Below are positions 17,534 through 26,481 of a DNA stretch of 64,000 nucleotides, in pieces. The notes beneath the pieces are model-generated. The model was not told the origin of the DNA. It worked only from the letters and a program-made list of their open reading frames with translations, and made no database searches. Location: assembly GCA_009735695.1 (NCBI GenBank), contig SRSL01000003.1, positions 620,001 to 684,000 of the forward strand, given 5' to 3'. Origin of the DNA: Christiangramia bathymodioli. GTDB taxonomy: Bacteria > Bacteroidota > Bacteroidia > Flavobacteriales > Flavobacteriaceae. The position numbers and the translations under genes were made by a program. The number at the start of each line of letters is the position of its first letter. The first letter of the stretch is position 1.

Positions 17534-17917
17534 ATGAGCGACAAGGGAATGATGGAGAAAGAAGAAATATTCTCTAAAGTTTTACGTGCGGGTAGAAGGA
17601 CCTATTTTTTTGATGTGAGGTCTACTCGCGCCAACGATTACTACTTAACAATTACCGAAAGCAAGAAGTTCACCAATGATGACGGTTCTTTCTATTACAA
17701 AAAACACAAGATCTACCTATATAAAGAGGATTTTGATGGTTTTAGAGAGATTCTTGAAGAAATGACCAACTACATCATCGATGAAAAAGGTGAAGAAGTG
17801 ATCAGCGAACGCCATCAAAAGGATTTCAAAAAAGAATATGAGGATGAGAGCGAAGAGACTACCGCAAAAACCTCAACCGCCGAAAAATTTACCGATGTAA
17901 GTTTCGACGATATATAA
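17534..17917 (+). CDS. DUF3276-family PUR-alpha-like nucleic-acid-binding protein
   Basis: A 127-residue cytosolic protein. Residues about 10-85 (IFSKVLRAGRRTYFFDVRSTRANDYYLTITESKK) match the bacterial PUR-domain family DUF3276, a beta-sheet fold that binds single-stranded DNA/RNA. The C-terminal 40 residues are acidic and probably disordered. It is highly typical of Bacteroidota, and its biological role is not settled. It is monocistronic and followed by a strong terminator. Confidence 0.92.
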   Translation: MSDKGMMEKEEIFSKVLRAGRRTYFFDVRSTRANDYYLTITESKKFTNDDGSFYYKKHKIYLYKEDFDGFREILEEMTNYIIDEKGEEVISERHQKDFKKEYEDESEETTAKTSTAEKFTDVSFDDI

Positions 17918-17941
17918 TCTGAAACAGCATTACACCCATTA

Positions 17942-17970
17942 AACCGTCCCATTTCAGGACGGTTTTTTTT
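17942..17970 (+). terminator. Intrinsic terminator after the DUF3276 gene
   Basis: AACCGTCC (17942-17949), 7-nt loop, GGACGGTT (17957-17964), then eight T. Confidence 0.88.
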
Positions 17971-18002
17971 ATATTAGGGCCACTTAAAAATCAATTCTAC
18001 CC

Positions 18003-20519
18003 ATGCGAAAGATTAGCAGTATACTATTCCTATTTTTTATCAGTTTGCTCCAGGCGCAACAAGAAGATTTAAGCCTGAATTATTATTTACCAGACGATGT
18101 CACCTATAATCCTGAGATTCCTACTCCCCAGGAGGTGATAGGTTTTGTACCCGGCGAATGGCACGTAAGCCACGACAGGTTATTAAACTATATGCATAAA
18201 CTTGCCGAGGTTTCCCCGAGGATCCAGATCGAAAACAGGGGCTTTACCTACGAAGGCCGGCCTTTGGTGCTGCTTACCATCTCTTCGGAAGAAAACCTGA
18301 ACAATATCGAAGAGATCAGGAAAAACCACGTGGCTTTGGTAGAACAGAATTCGGGTTCCCTGAATACTGAAGAAATGCCGGTGGTCATCAACCAGGGGTT
18401 TTCCATTCATGGTAATGAACCCAGTGGGTCTAATGCCGCATTACTATATACCTATTACCTGGCTGCGGCCGAAGGCGAGGAGATCGAGAACACACTCGAT
18501 CATACCGTGATCCTGCTCGACCCTGCATTTAATCCCGATGGATTACAGCGCTTTGCGTACTGGGCGAACACCAATAAAAGTGAAAATATCAATCCCGATC
18601 CGCAAGACCGTGAATACAACGAGATCTGGCCGGGCGGACGGACCAATCATTACTGGTTCGATATGAACCGTGACTGGTTGCCGGTTCAGCTTCCGGAATC
18701 CCAGGCGAGAATTGCCACTTTTCATAAATGGTACCCGAATATCCTCACCGATCACCACGAAATGGGATCGAATTCCACTTTCTTTTTTCAGCCGGGTATC
18801 CCATCCAGGACGCATCCGCTTACTCCGCAGATGAACCAGGATCTTACCAAGGAGATCGGCACCTATCACGCCAGGGCCTTTGACGAATTGGGATCTCTTT
18901 ATTATACCGAAGAGAATTACGATGACTTCTATTACGGAAAAGGCTCTACCTTCCCCGACATTAACGGAAGCGTGGGTATCCTTTTTGAACAGGGAAGTTC
19001 TAGAGGGCATGCTCAGGAAACCGATAATGGGATCCTGACTTTCCCATTTACCATTAGAAACCAGTTTACTGCTGCCCTTTCTACTTTAGAAGCAGCAGAG
19101 AGTATGAGAACCGAATTGCTGAACTATCAGCGCAATTTCTTTGATAACGCAAGGAAATCTGCTGAAAATGGCGCCTATGCCTTCGGAAGTTCAAAAGACC
19201 CGGTCAAAGCTTATAAACTGGCCGAAATCCTGAAAAGACACCAGATCGAAGTCCATAAAGTAAAAGATGCTTTTTCTGAAAATGGAAAACGATTTGAGCA
19301 GGGTTCAGCTTATATCGTTCCGAAAAACCAGAGACAACACAGACTGGTCAAGGCCATGTTTGAACGAAGAACCGAATTTGAAGACAGCCTTTTTTACGAT
19401 ATTTCAGCCTGGACCTTCCCATTGGCCTTCGACCTTGATTTTTCAGAAGATGTTTCTCTGAAAAATGCCGGTGAAAAGATAGAAGAGCTAAGCATGCCGG
19501 TTCCGGCACCACCGTCTGAAAGCGATTACGCTTATCTGCTGAACTGGAGCGATTATTATGCTCCAAAAGCCCTGAATTCGATCCTGGAAAAAGGCCTTCG
19601 AGCTAAGGTTGCCATGGAAGATTTCACGCTTGATAATCAACAATTCGGCCACGGAACCATTATGATCCCGGTTCAGAATCAAAAATTATCTCAATCTGAA
19701 TTACATGATTTCCTTACAGAAGTTTCCCAGGAAAGTGCGGTAAAAATCACCGCGATCAGTACCGGGATGACGGGCGGAATTAACCTTGGTAGTAATCAAT
19801 TTAGAGCGCTGGAACCACAGAAAGTCGCGATCCTCGTGGGAGAGTCGATCACTTCTTACGACGCCGGGGAGATCTGGCACCTGTTCGATCAGCGTTACGA
19901 CATGAAGATTACCAAACTGGACATCAGAGATCTTAACAGAACAGATCTAACTAAATATACCGATATTATCATTCCTAATTCCTGGGGCGGCGGTCTGGAC
20001 AGCGGGCTGGCAAAAAAACTAATGGAATGGACTCGTGAAGGCGGAACTATCATTGGTTATAGAAATGCGGTAACCTGGCTTAAGAAGAACGACTTTATTA
20101 AGTTCGACACTAAAGAGCCTGAAGTAAACGCCAAAAATGTAAGTTTTGAAGAGCGAGGCGATTTTAGAGGAGCACAGGTAATTGGAGGTGCGATCTTTGA
20201 GGCGAAACTGGACAGAAGTCACCCGATCGCTTTCGGCTACCAGGACGACAAGATCGCGATGTTCAGAAACACCACTCTTTTTGTGGAGCCTGATGAACAA
20301 AGTTACAATAACCCGATTCAGTATACCGAAAAACCATTATTAAGCGGCTACATCAGCAAACCAAACCTGGATTCCATCGCCAATACCGTACCTTTTAAAC
20401 ATGCGAGTCTTGGCCGAGGTGAGGTGATGATGTTCACCGATAATACAAACTTCCGTGCATTCTGGTACGGAACCAATAAATTACTGATGAATGCCATATT
20501 CTTTGGCGATGAAATGTAG
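18003..20519 (+). CDS. Secreted M14-family zinc carboxypeptidase-like protein
   Basis: An 838-residue exported protein with a signal peptide to about residue 19 (SLLQAQ). The M14 catalytic domain occupies about 45-380. Zinc ligands are likely His136 and Glu139 in SIHGNEPSG and a His in TDHHEMG (251/252), and Glu329 in GILFEQGSSRG is in the place of the general base. The C-terminal half is a type-1 glutamine-amidotransferase-like alpha/beta region (VAILVGES, IIIPNSWGGG) as in other large bacteroidetal M14 proteins. It would trim peptides in the periplasm or outside the cell. It is transcribed alone. Confidence 0.88.
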   Translation: MRKISSILFLFFISLLQAQQEDLSLNYYLPDDVTYNPEIPTPQEVIGFVPGEWHVSHDRLLNYMHKLAEVSPRIQIENRGFTYEGRPLVLLTISSEENLNNIEEIRKNHVALVEQNSGSLNTEEMPVVINQGFSIHGNEPSGSNAALLYTYYLAAAEGEEIENTLDHTVILLDPAFNPDGLQRFAYWANTNKSENINPDPQDREYNEIWPGGRTNHYWFDMNRDWLPVQLPESQARIATFHKWYPNILTDHHEMGSNSTFFFQPGIPSRTHPLTPQMNQDLTKEIGTYHARAFDELGSLYYTEENYDDFYYGKGSTFPDINGSVGILFEQGSSRGHAQETDNGILTFPFTIRNQFTAALSTLEAAESMRTELLNYQRNFFDNARKSAENGAYAFGSSKDPVKAYKLAEILKRHQIEVHKVKDAFSENGKRFEQGSAYIVPKNQRQHRLVKAMFERRTEFEDSLFYDISAWTFPLAFDLDFSEDVSLKNAGEKIEELSMPVPAPPSESDYAYLLNWSDYYAPKALNSILEKGLRAKVAMEDFTLDNQQFGHGTIMIPVQNQKLSQSELHDFLTEVSQESAVKITAISTGMTGGINLGSNQFRALEPQKVAILVGESITSYDAGEIWHLFDQRYDMKITKLDIRDLNRTDLTKYTDIIIPNSWGGGLDSGLAKKLMEWTREGGTIIGYRNAVTWLKKNDFIKFDTKEPEVNAKNVSFEERGDFRGAQVIGGAIFEAKLDRSHPIAFGYQDDKIAMFRNTTLFVEPDEQSYNNPIQYTEKPLLSGYISKPNLDSIANTVPFKHASLGRGEVMMFTDNTNFRAFWYGTNKLLMNAIFFGDEM

Positions 20520-20601
20520 GCCTTTGCAATAGTTTAAGGTAATTTTAGCAGTCTCGCGGCAAAATTGGATAACTTTGTAATAGACCAAAACGCTGCTACT
20601 T

Positions 20602-20636
20602 AAAGTCCGGAAACTTTGGTTGTCCGGACTTTTTTT
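20602..20636 (+). terminator. Intrinsic terminator between the M14 gene and trkH (possible leader attenuator)
   Basis: AAAGTCCGGA (20602-20611) pairs with TCCGGACTTT (20623-20632), a perfect 10-bp stem with an 11-nt loop, then seven T. It may end the M14 transcript, but a TAACTTTG -7-like element lies only 25 bp upstream (20570-20577), so it could also sit in the trkH leader. Confidence 0.8.
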
Positions 20637-20669
20637 GGCCTTTTGCCAGGCAGTGATAAACCAGCTTGT

Positions 20670-22460
20670 GTGAAATTTTCAGGATTCAGAACATGGATAC
20701 AAAATGAGCGTTTTTTAAGGTATCTGAGCACCTCTTCGCTCTTGTTTAGTTTACTTCTGGTTTTGCTCTCCTTATATGACCTGGGATTCCGGCACCCTGC
20801 AAACGCCGAATTCTGGCTAAATGATTTTTACCGACTTGGGCTGGCGATCGCTGCGATCTCCATCCTGGTACGATATTTTGGATTCCAGAAACTTTTCCAG
20901 CTCAAGGTTCGCATCCTGGATGTGGCTTTTGGAGTTACAGCCACCCTTTTTTACCTGAGATACAACACTGCCATCAATGATTTTATACCGGTACTGGAAC
21001 TGGCAGGGCAACGAGGATTCGCTCACCTCGCAGGACTTCTATTTTTCGTTCGCGAACTTGCCAGTTATGATTTTAACCTGGACCGCACACTATTCAACCC
21101 GGCCCAGTTATTTATTTTCAGTTTTCTATTCATGATCTTCATGGGTACCGGGCTATTGATGCTGCCCACCGCTTCAACAGGGAATATTACTCTACTCGAT
21201 GCGCTTTTCACGGCAACCAGTTCGGTATGTGTAACCGGTTTAATTGTGGTGGACACAGGTTCTTATTTTACCATGTTCGGGCAAAGCATCATCCTGGTAC
21301 TTATGCAGCTTGGCGGGCTTGGGATCATGACCTTCGCCAGTTATTTCAGTTATTTCTTTCGAGGCAAGACTTCCTATGAAAACCAGATCATGCTGAAGGA
21401 CGTAACGAATTCTGAAAAGATCGGCGAAGTGATAAGCGTGCTTAAAAAGATAGTTTTTATAACTGCCATTACCGAACTGATAGGTTTTGTTCTAATTCTA
21501 TTCAGCCTTAAAAGAGAGGTGATCCCGGAAATTGGCGACCAGCTCTTCTTTTCAGTTTTCCATGCGGTAAGCGGTTTTTGTAATGCCGGTTTTTCCACCC
21601 TGGAAAACAGCCTCTATGAGCCGGCTTTCCGATTTAATTACCCTCTACATCTAACAATCGCAGTACTTTTCATACTCGGTGGTATAGGTTTTCCCATTTT
21701 GCTCAACCTCTATAAATATGTGGTCTACCTGTTCAGGAATAATATCATTAAATTCAATAAAAAACGAAGTCCTATTCATTCTCCCTGGGTGATCAACCTG
21801 AATACTCGTATCGTAATCGTAACTACCAGCATCCTGGTGATCGCTGGAAGCCTGGGATTCTATTTTTTGGAATATAACAATACCCTGGCCGAGCATAACT
21901 GGTACGGAAAAATGATCACCTCCTTCTTCAGTGCTACGACACCCAGAACGGCCGGCTTCAATACCGTGGATACCGGCGCCCTGAACTTCAGCACCATCAT
22001 GCTTATTATCCTGCTTATGTGGATAGGTGCTTCCCCGGTTTCAACCGGTGGAGGTATCAAAACCAGCACGATAGCGGTCGCAACACTCAATTTTATCAGC
22101 CTGGCACAGGGTAAGAACAGGATCGAGGTTTTTAAAAGAGAAATTTCTGAAGCGACCAACAGGCGTGCCTTTGCTATTATTTCACTATCGATGCTCATTA
22201 TTGGCCTGTCTATATTCCTGATCGCTTATTTCGACAGGAACATGAGTTTGCAAAGCATAACCTTCGAGGCATTTTCAGCCTACGGAACCGTAGGATTAAC
22301 AACGGGAATAACAGCCTCGCTTTCGGCTCCTTCAAAACTGGTATTAATTTTTAGTATGTTCATAGGCAGGGTAAGCATGTTAACTATCATGATCGCAATC
22401 CTTAGGCGGGTACGACATTTGAATTATCGATATCCGCAGGATGAGATCTTAATCAATTAA
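20670..22460 (+). CDS. TrkH/KtrB-family potassium transporter subunit
   Basis: A membrane protein of about 596 residues that forms the K+ pore. Four P-loops carry the filter glycines: SVCVTGLIVVDTG, SGFCNAGFSTLE, TTPRTAGFNTVDTG and SAYGTVGLTTGI. An extra N-terminal set of helices precedes the first pore repeat, as in bacteroidetal homologues. There is no in-frame ATG near the N-terminus. I choose the GTG at 20670, because the earlier TTG at 20616 lies inside the terminator hairpin. It pairs with the regulatory gene directly downstream (2 bp gap). Confidence 0.9.
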   Translation: MKFSGFRTWIQNERFLRYLSTSSLLFSLLLVLLSLYDLGFRHPANAEFWLNDFYRLGLAIAAISILVRYFGFQKLFQLKVRILDVAFGVTATLFYLRYNTAINDFIPVLELAGQRGFAHLAGLLFFVRELASYDFNLDRTLFNPAQLFIFSFLFMIFMGTGLLMLPTASTGNITLLDALFTATSSVCVTGLIVVDTGSYFTMFGQSIILVLMQLGGLGIMTFASYFSYFFRGKTSYENQIMLKDVTNSEKIGEVISVLKKIVFITAITELIGFVLILFSLKREVIPEIGDQLFFSVFHAVSGFCNAGFSTLENSLYEPAFRFNYPLHLTIAVLFILGGIGFPILLNLYKYVVYLFRNNIIKFNKKRSPIHSPWVINLNTRIVIVTTSILVIAGSLGFYFLEYNNTLAEHNWYGKMITSFFSATTPRTAGFNTVDTGALNFSTIMLIILLMWIGASPVSTGGGIKTSTIAVATLNFISLAQGKNRIEVFKREISEATNRRAFAIISLSMLIIGLSIFLIAYFDRNMSLQSITFEAFSAYGTVGLTTGITASLSAPSKLVLIFSMFIGRVSMLTIMIAILRRVRHLNYRYPQDEILIN

Positions 22461-22462
22461 TT

Positions 22463-23170
22463 ATGAAATATATTATAATAGGACTTGGAAAATTTGGCTC
22501 AGCTCTTTCTGAAAAACTTTCAGAAATGGGGAACGAAGTGATAGGAGTCGATCTGCAAATGAGCCGCATCGATGCGTTAAAAGACAAACTCACCCATACG
22601 ATCAACCTTGATGCAACCGATCCCGATGCAGTTGAAAATCTTCCGCTGAAAGATGTAGACACGGTGATCATAGCGATTGGAGAGGATACCGGTGCCAATA
22701 TCCTGGTGGCCGCCCTTATGAAGAAAAAGAAGGTGAAAAATATTATTGGCCGTGTGGTAGATCCTCTGCAAAAGACCGTTCTGGAGGCAATGGGCATCAA
22801 GGAGGTGATACATCCTGAAGCTGAAGCTGCTGAAAGATGGGCGAAAAAACTGAACCTGGAAGGAGTGGTAGACAGTTTTGAGCTGGACAGCAATTACAGC
22901 ATAGTCGAAACCGAAATTCCCGAAGAATACCACGACAAAACCATTGAGGAGCTGGCTATAAATGAAGAGTTCGACATTATCATCCTTGCTATCATTAGTG
23001 TTGAAGGAGATACGAACGATGTGGGCGCTGAGAAAAACCGGAAAACCGTTCAGGGAGTGGCCAAGGCCGATACGGTCTTATATAAGGACGATATCATGGT
23101 GCTTTACGGGCACAATGATAACATCAGGAAATTACTCGAAGAGCACCGAAAGTTCAAGGAGCGGAAATAA
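22463..23170 (+). CDS. TrkA/KtrA-family potassium channel regulatory subunit
   Basis: A 235-residue cytosolic ring subunit that gates the TrkH/KtrB pore in response to nucleotides. The RCK-N Rossmann domain begins MKYIIIGLGKFGSALSEKL (GxGxxG) with the acidic ribose-binding residue in VIGVDLQ. The RCK-C (TrkA-C) domain spans about 145-230. The start codon is 2 bp after the trkH stop, so the two form an operon. Its stop abuts the stop of csaA on the other strand with no gap. Confidence 0.94.
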   Translation: MKYIIIGLGKFGSALSEKLSEMGNEVIGVDLQMSRIDALKDKLTHTINLDATDPDAVENLPLKDVDTVIIAIGEDTGANILVAALMKKKKVKNIIGRVVDPLQKTVLEAMGIKEVIHPEAEAAERWAKKLNLEGVVDSFELDSNYSIVETEIPEEYHDKTIEELAINEEFDIIILAIISVEGDTNDVGAEKNRKTVQGVAKADTVLYKDDIMVLYGHNDNIRKLLEEHRKFKERK

Positions 23171-23509
23171 TTAGCCTACGCGTAGCCCGTTTTCTACCTT
23201 TTGATCGGGGCTTAATAAAACCACGTCATTATCATCTCCAACCACGCCAAGGACCAGACATTCGCTTTTAAATCCTGCGATCCTTTTTACCGGAAAATTG
23301 ATCACCGCGATCACCTGTCTTCCCGGCAGTTCTTCATGAGTATATCTTCGGGTGATCTGGGCAGAAGAGCACTTTTCTCCAATTTCACTACCAAAATCTA
23401 TATGCAGTTTGAAAGCAGGCTTTTTTGCTTCGGTCAAAGGCTCTGCTGAAATGATGGTTCCTACCCGCATTTCTACCTTTTCAAAATGATCCCAGTCGAT
23501 TTGATCCAT
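23171..23509 (-). CDS. csaA: CsaA-like tRNA-binding protein
   Basis: A 112-residue homodimeric OB-fold protein. VEMRVGTIISAEPLTEAKKPAFKLHIDFG, SSAQIT and GRQVIAVINFP are the CsaA/EMAP-II-like tRNA-binding motifs, and the length matches CsaA. It has been described as an export-linked chaperone in Bacillus and binds tRNA. The cellular role in Bacteroidota is not established. It is monocistronic, converging end to end with the K+ channel operon. Confidence 0.9.
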   Translation of the reverse strand: MDQIDWDHFEKVEMRVGTIISAEPLTEAKKPAFKLHIDFGSEIGEKCSSAQITRRYTHEELPGRQVIAVINFPVKRIAGFKSECLVLGVVGDDNDVVLLSPDQKVENGLRVG

Positions 23510-23584
23510 ATAGATAAAATAAGATCGTCAAAATAGAGAATTAAATATATTAATTGCGCCAATATGTTTAATTTTAAGAAAATT

Positions 23585-24142
23585 ATGGCACGAACGGCTT
23601 CAAATATGATGGAACTCGGTACCAGGGCTCCCGATTTTAAACTGATGGATACCATCACCGATCACCTTATTAGCCTGGACGAGATCAAAGGTGAAAAAGG
23701 AACCATTATCATGTTCATTTGCAATCACTGCCCTTTCGTAAAACATGTGAACGAGGAGATCGTAAGGTTGGCGAATGACTACAGGCCTCTCGGTTTTGGT
23801 TCCGCTGCCATCAGCAGCAACGATATTATAAATTACCCACAGGATAGCCCTGAAAGGATGAAGGAAGTCGCAGCAAAACATCAGTACTCCTTTCCTTATC
23901 TATTCGACGGAACTCAGGAAGTCGCAAAGGCATACCAGGCAGCCTGTACTCCCGATTTTTACCTCTTTGATGATGAACTTAAACTGGTCTACAGAGGCCA
24001 GCTGGACAACAGCCGGCCGGGAAACGGTTTAATTCCCAACGGAAGGGACCTTAGAGAAGCGATGGATGCCATCCTGAATAACCGGCCAGTTTCCCCCCAA
24101 CAAAAGCCAAGCATTGGCTGTAATATTAAATGGAAGCCATAA
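23585..24142 (+). CDS. Thioredoxin-fold protein (AhpC/TSA-like) with CNHC motif
   Basis: A 185-residue soluble protein. LGTRAPDFKLMDTITD and GTIIMFICNHCPFVKHV place a C-x2-C redox motif at the usual thioredoxin position after strand 1. PDFYLFDDELKLVYRGQ is the cis-Pro/strand region. This is the common family of thioredoxin-like proteins in marine bacteria. Its electron partners are unknown. The start MARTASNMMELG (23585) fits family N-termini better than the ATG seven codons upstream. It precedes a peroxiredoxin, with a 99-bp gap. Confidence 0.85.
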   Translation: MARTASNMMELGTRAPDFKLMDTITDHLISLDEIKGEKGTIIMFICNHCPFVKHVNEEIVRLANDYRPLGFGSAAISSNDIINYPQDSPERMKEVAAKHQYSFPYLFDGTQEVAKAYQAACTPDFYLFDDELKLVYRGQLDNSRPGNGLIPNGRDLREAMDAILNNRPVSPQQKPSIGCNIKWKP

Positions 24143-24241
24143 TTTAACCTTAGCTTAAATTTTCAGGCCTTCATTTTTGATTATCTTTATTGTCCTATAG
24201 ATTTAATAGGTTTTATTACTAATTTAAAAATACGATTGATT

Positions 24242-24886
24242 ATGAGCGAGTTAAAATTAGGAGACAAGGCACCAAATTTTGATGCTGAAACTTCAGAAGG
24301 AAAGATCAATTTTTACGATTACCTGGGAGACAGCTGGGGAGTGCTATTTTCACACCCGGCAGATTATACCCCGGTATGCACAACTGAGCTGGGAACCGTC
24401 GCCAATTATAAAAAGGAATTCGAAAAGAGGGATGTGAAGGTGCTGGCCTTAAGTGTGGATGGAGTCGAATCTCATAAAAACTGGATCAAAGACATCAACG
24501 AAACGCAAAATACTACTGTTAATTTCCCTATTATAGCCGATGAAGACCGAAAAGTTTCCAACCTGTACGGGATGATACACCCCAAGGCCGATGATACACT
24601 TACCGTACGTTCCGTATATGTGATCGGGCCAGATAAGGCCATTAAACTTATGATCACTTACCCTGCCAGTACCGGAAGGAACTTCGACGAGATCCTGAGG
24701 GTGATCGATTCGCTTCAGCTTACGGCTTATAATAAGGTAGCTACACCGGCTAACTGGAAACACGGTGACGAGGTGGTGATAAGCCCATCGGTAAGCAATG
24801 AGGATGCCGATAAAATGTTTCCGAAAGGTTATAAAACCCTGAAACCTTATTTAAGGATGACTCCTCAACCGGAATTAAAAAAATAG
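24242..24886 (+). CDS. Prx6-type 1-Cys peroxiredoxin
   Basis: A 214-residue peroxidase that reduces hydroperoxides. The peroxidatic Cys46 lies in HPADYTPVCTTEL. No other cysteine is present, so it is of the 1-Cys Prx6 kind and needs an external thiol. The C-terminal extension (DKMFPKGYKTLKPYLRMTPQP) is the Prx6 dimerisation arm. The start at 24242 (MSELKLGDKAPNF) is preferred over a TTG two codons upstream. A palindromic terminator begins 8 bp after the stop. Confidence 0.94.
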   Translation: MSELKLGDKAPNFDAETSEGKINFYDYLGDSWGVLFSHPADYTPVCTTELGTVANYKKEFEKRDVKVLALSVDGVESHKNWIKDINETQNTTVNFPIIADEDRKVSNLYGMIHPKADDTLTVRSVYVIGPDKAIKLMITYPASTGRNFDEILRVIDSLQLTAYNKVATPANWKHGDEVVISPSVSNEDADKMFPKGYKTLKPYLRMTPQPELKK

Positions 24887-24893
24887 AACTGAA

Positions 24894-24925
24894 AAAGGCT
24901 GGATTAAATCCAGCCTTTCTTTTTT
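24894..24925. terminator. Bidirectional terminator shared by the peroxiredoxin and DinB-family genes
   Basis: 24894-24918 is a perfect inverted repeat (12-bp arms around one base), with an A-run on the left and a T-rich run on the right. It overlaps the last codons of the minus-strand DinB-family gene. Confidence 0.8.
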
Positions 24926-25449
24926 AATATGGTTTCAATATGAGCATAATGATGTTCACTATGCCAGGCATAATGTCCCAGTAGCCAGGTCAATTTGATA
25001 GTTTCCTGGGTTTCCGGATGTATAAATTCGCGTTCAAAATCTTTGTGGTTCATTCGGTCCAGCAGGAAGATCCATTTAGAATGCAAAACCTGGATAAAAT
25101 CCAGGGATATGTCTACAGGTGCCCATAAACTGTCTGCCAGTAGGGAAAATGCCACCTGATCGTAGGCTTTTATGGTTGGTTTTTTTTCGGTTAGCGTCCA
25201 TTTGAATCGCAAAAGGGCATTCATATGACTATCGGCTATATGATGCACCAGTTGCCGTATGGTCCATCCCTGCAGTCGGTACGGAGTATTTAGCTGAACA
25301 TCGCTAAGCGGTCGTACCAATTCATCCAGTTTTCCGGGAAATTCGTCAAGAACCTCTATCCAGGCGTTGATTTCGGTATTGGTGACATCTCCTGGGAATT
25401 CATATTTCCCGATAGGATATTTTATATTTTCAAGTTCTTGCGGAGTCAT
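24904..25449 (-). CDS. DinB/YfiT-family putative metal-dependent thiol transferase
   Basis: A 181-residue four-helix protein. The metal-site pattern is visible: LVHHIADSH in helix 2 and GHYAWHSEHHYAHI near the C-terminus, as in YfiT/BstA proteins (bacillithiol transferase type). The start MTPQELENIKYPIGKYEFP is a characteristic YfiT N-terminus. Thiol-dependent detoxification is a family inference. Its last codons lie inside the terminator palindrome shared with the peroxiredoxin gene. Confidence 0.85.
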   Translation of the reverse strand: MTPQELENIKYPIGKYEFPGDVTNTEINAWIEVLDEFPGKLDELVRPLSDVQLNTPYRLQGWTIRQLVHHIADSHMNALLRFKWTLTEKKPTIKAYDQVAFSLLADSLWAPVDISLDFIQVLHSKWIFLLDRMNHKDFEREFIHPETQETIKLTWLLGHYAWHSEHHYAHIETILKKKGWI

Positions 25450-25460
25450 ACTTTACAAAC

Positions 25461-25489
25461 AAAAAAACGTCCTGAATATCAGGACGTTT
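25461..25489 (-). terminator. Intrinsic terminator after the cyclophilin-FKBP gene
   Basis: On the minus strand AAACGTCCTGA pairs with TCAGGACGTTT (25465-25475 with 25479-25489), followed by seven T. Confidence 0.85.
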
Positions 25490-25512
25490 CTAATTTATGA
25501 TTTTTTGGTGAA

Positions 25513-26445
25513 TTACTTCACATCCATCAATTCAACATCAAAAATAAGTACCGCATTTGGAGGGATCACTCCTCCTGCTCCACGTTCACCGTAGGCAAGA
25601 TGTGATGGAATTACCATGCGCGCCTTGTCTCCAACCTGAAGTAATTGAATACCTTCATCCCACCCAGGGATCACATGACCTACACCAATTGGGAATTCAA
25701 GCGGTTTGTTTCTTTTGTACGAAGAATCGAAAACGGTTCCATCGGCCAGCTGACCTTTGTAATGAACGGAAACGCTGTTTCCTTTTTCGGCCTTCTTTCC
25801 ATCTCCTTTCTGAATGATCTTATACCTAAGTCCGCTTTCGGTCTTTTCAAAACCGGCAGCCAGTTTTTCCAGTTCTGCTTCGGCCTGTGCTTTTGCCTCA
25901 GCTTCTCTTTTGGTTTTTTCGGCATTGAATTCCTCAAAGGCCTTTTTAGCTTCGAAATTTTCGGCAGCCTCACCTTCGCGGATGATCTCCAGTTTTTCGA
26001 TCTTATCGCCCTGCTGAATCTTATCCACGACATCCTGGCCTTCCACCACATTTCCGAAGACCGTATGTTTTCCATCCAGCCATGGAGTCTCCACGTGAGT
26101 GATAAAAAACTGACTCCCATTAGTTCCAGGACCTGCATTGGCCATAGATAGTTTTCCCGGAGCATCGTGCTTCAGATCTGGATGTATCTCATCGTCGAAA
26201 TTATACCCGGGACCTCCGGCACCTGTACCCTGTGGATCTCCTCCCTGAATCATAAAATCAGGAATTACCCGGTGAAATTTGATCCCGTCGTAGTAAGGCT
26301 CTCCTTTTGCTTTCGCGTCGTTCTCGATCTTCCCTTCGGCAAGGCCCACAAAGTTACCCACCGTTCCAGGAGTTTTTTCGTATTCCAGCTCTACCAGGAT
26401 CTCTCCTTTAGAGGTATGGAATTTGGCATATAATCCGTCGTTCAT
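25513..26445 (-). CDS. Dual-family immunophilin: cyclophilin-FKBP peptidyl-prolyl isomerase
   Basis: A 310-residue fusion. Residues about 3-150 are a cyclophilin domain ([42 protein letters not shown]). About 155-200 is a charged Lys/Glu/Ala-rich helical linker. About 205-310 is an FKBP domain ([52 protein letters not shown]). Both domains keep their active-site residues. There is no signal peptide, so it acts in the cytosol on proline peptide bonds during folding. A TATCTTTG -7 box lies at 26468-26475. Such fusions are known but uncommon outside this group. Confidence 0.94.
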   Translation of the reverse strand: MNDGLYAKFHTSKGEILVELEYEKTPGTVGNFVGLAEGKIENDAKAKGEPYYDGIKFHRVIPDFMIQGGDPQGTGAGGPGYNFDDEIHPDLKHDAPGKLSMANAGPGTNGSQFFITHVETPWLDGKHTVFGNVVEGQDVVDKIQQGDKIEKLEIIREGEAAENFEAKKAFEEFNAEKTKREAEAKAQAEAELEKLAAGFEKTESGLRYKIIQKGDGKKAEKGNSVSVHYKGQLADGTVFDSSYKRNKPLEFPIGVGHVIPGWDEGIQLLQVGDKARMVIPSHLAYGERGAGGVIPPNAVLIFDVELMDVK

Positions 26446-26467
26446 TTTGTTATTTTTTATTGAAGTG

Positions 26468-26475
26468 CAAAGATA
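26468..26475 (-). promoter_or_regulatory. -7 element of the cyclophilin-FKBP gene
   Basis: The minus strand reads TATCTTTG followed by CAC, about 22 nt before the start codon. It lies just before the stop of the upstream amidohydrolase gene. No clear -33 box is seen. Confidence 0.45.
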
Positions 26476-26481
26476 CCCAGT

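Noticed and set aside
20616-20669. TTG at 20616 as the trkH start
   Set aside because: It lies within the stem-loop and T-run of a strong terminator, so the first codons would be the hairpin itself. The GTG at 20670 is more plausible.
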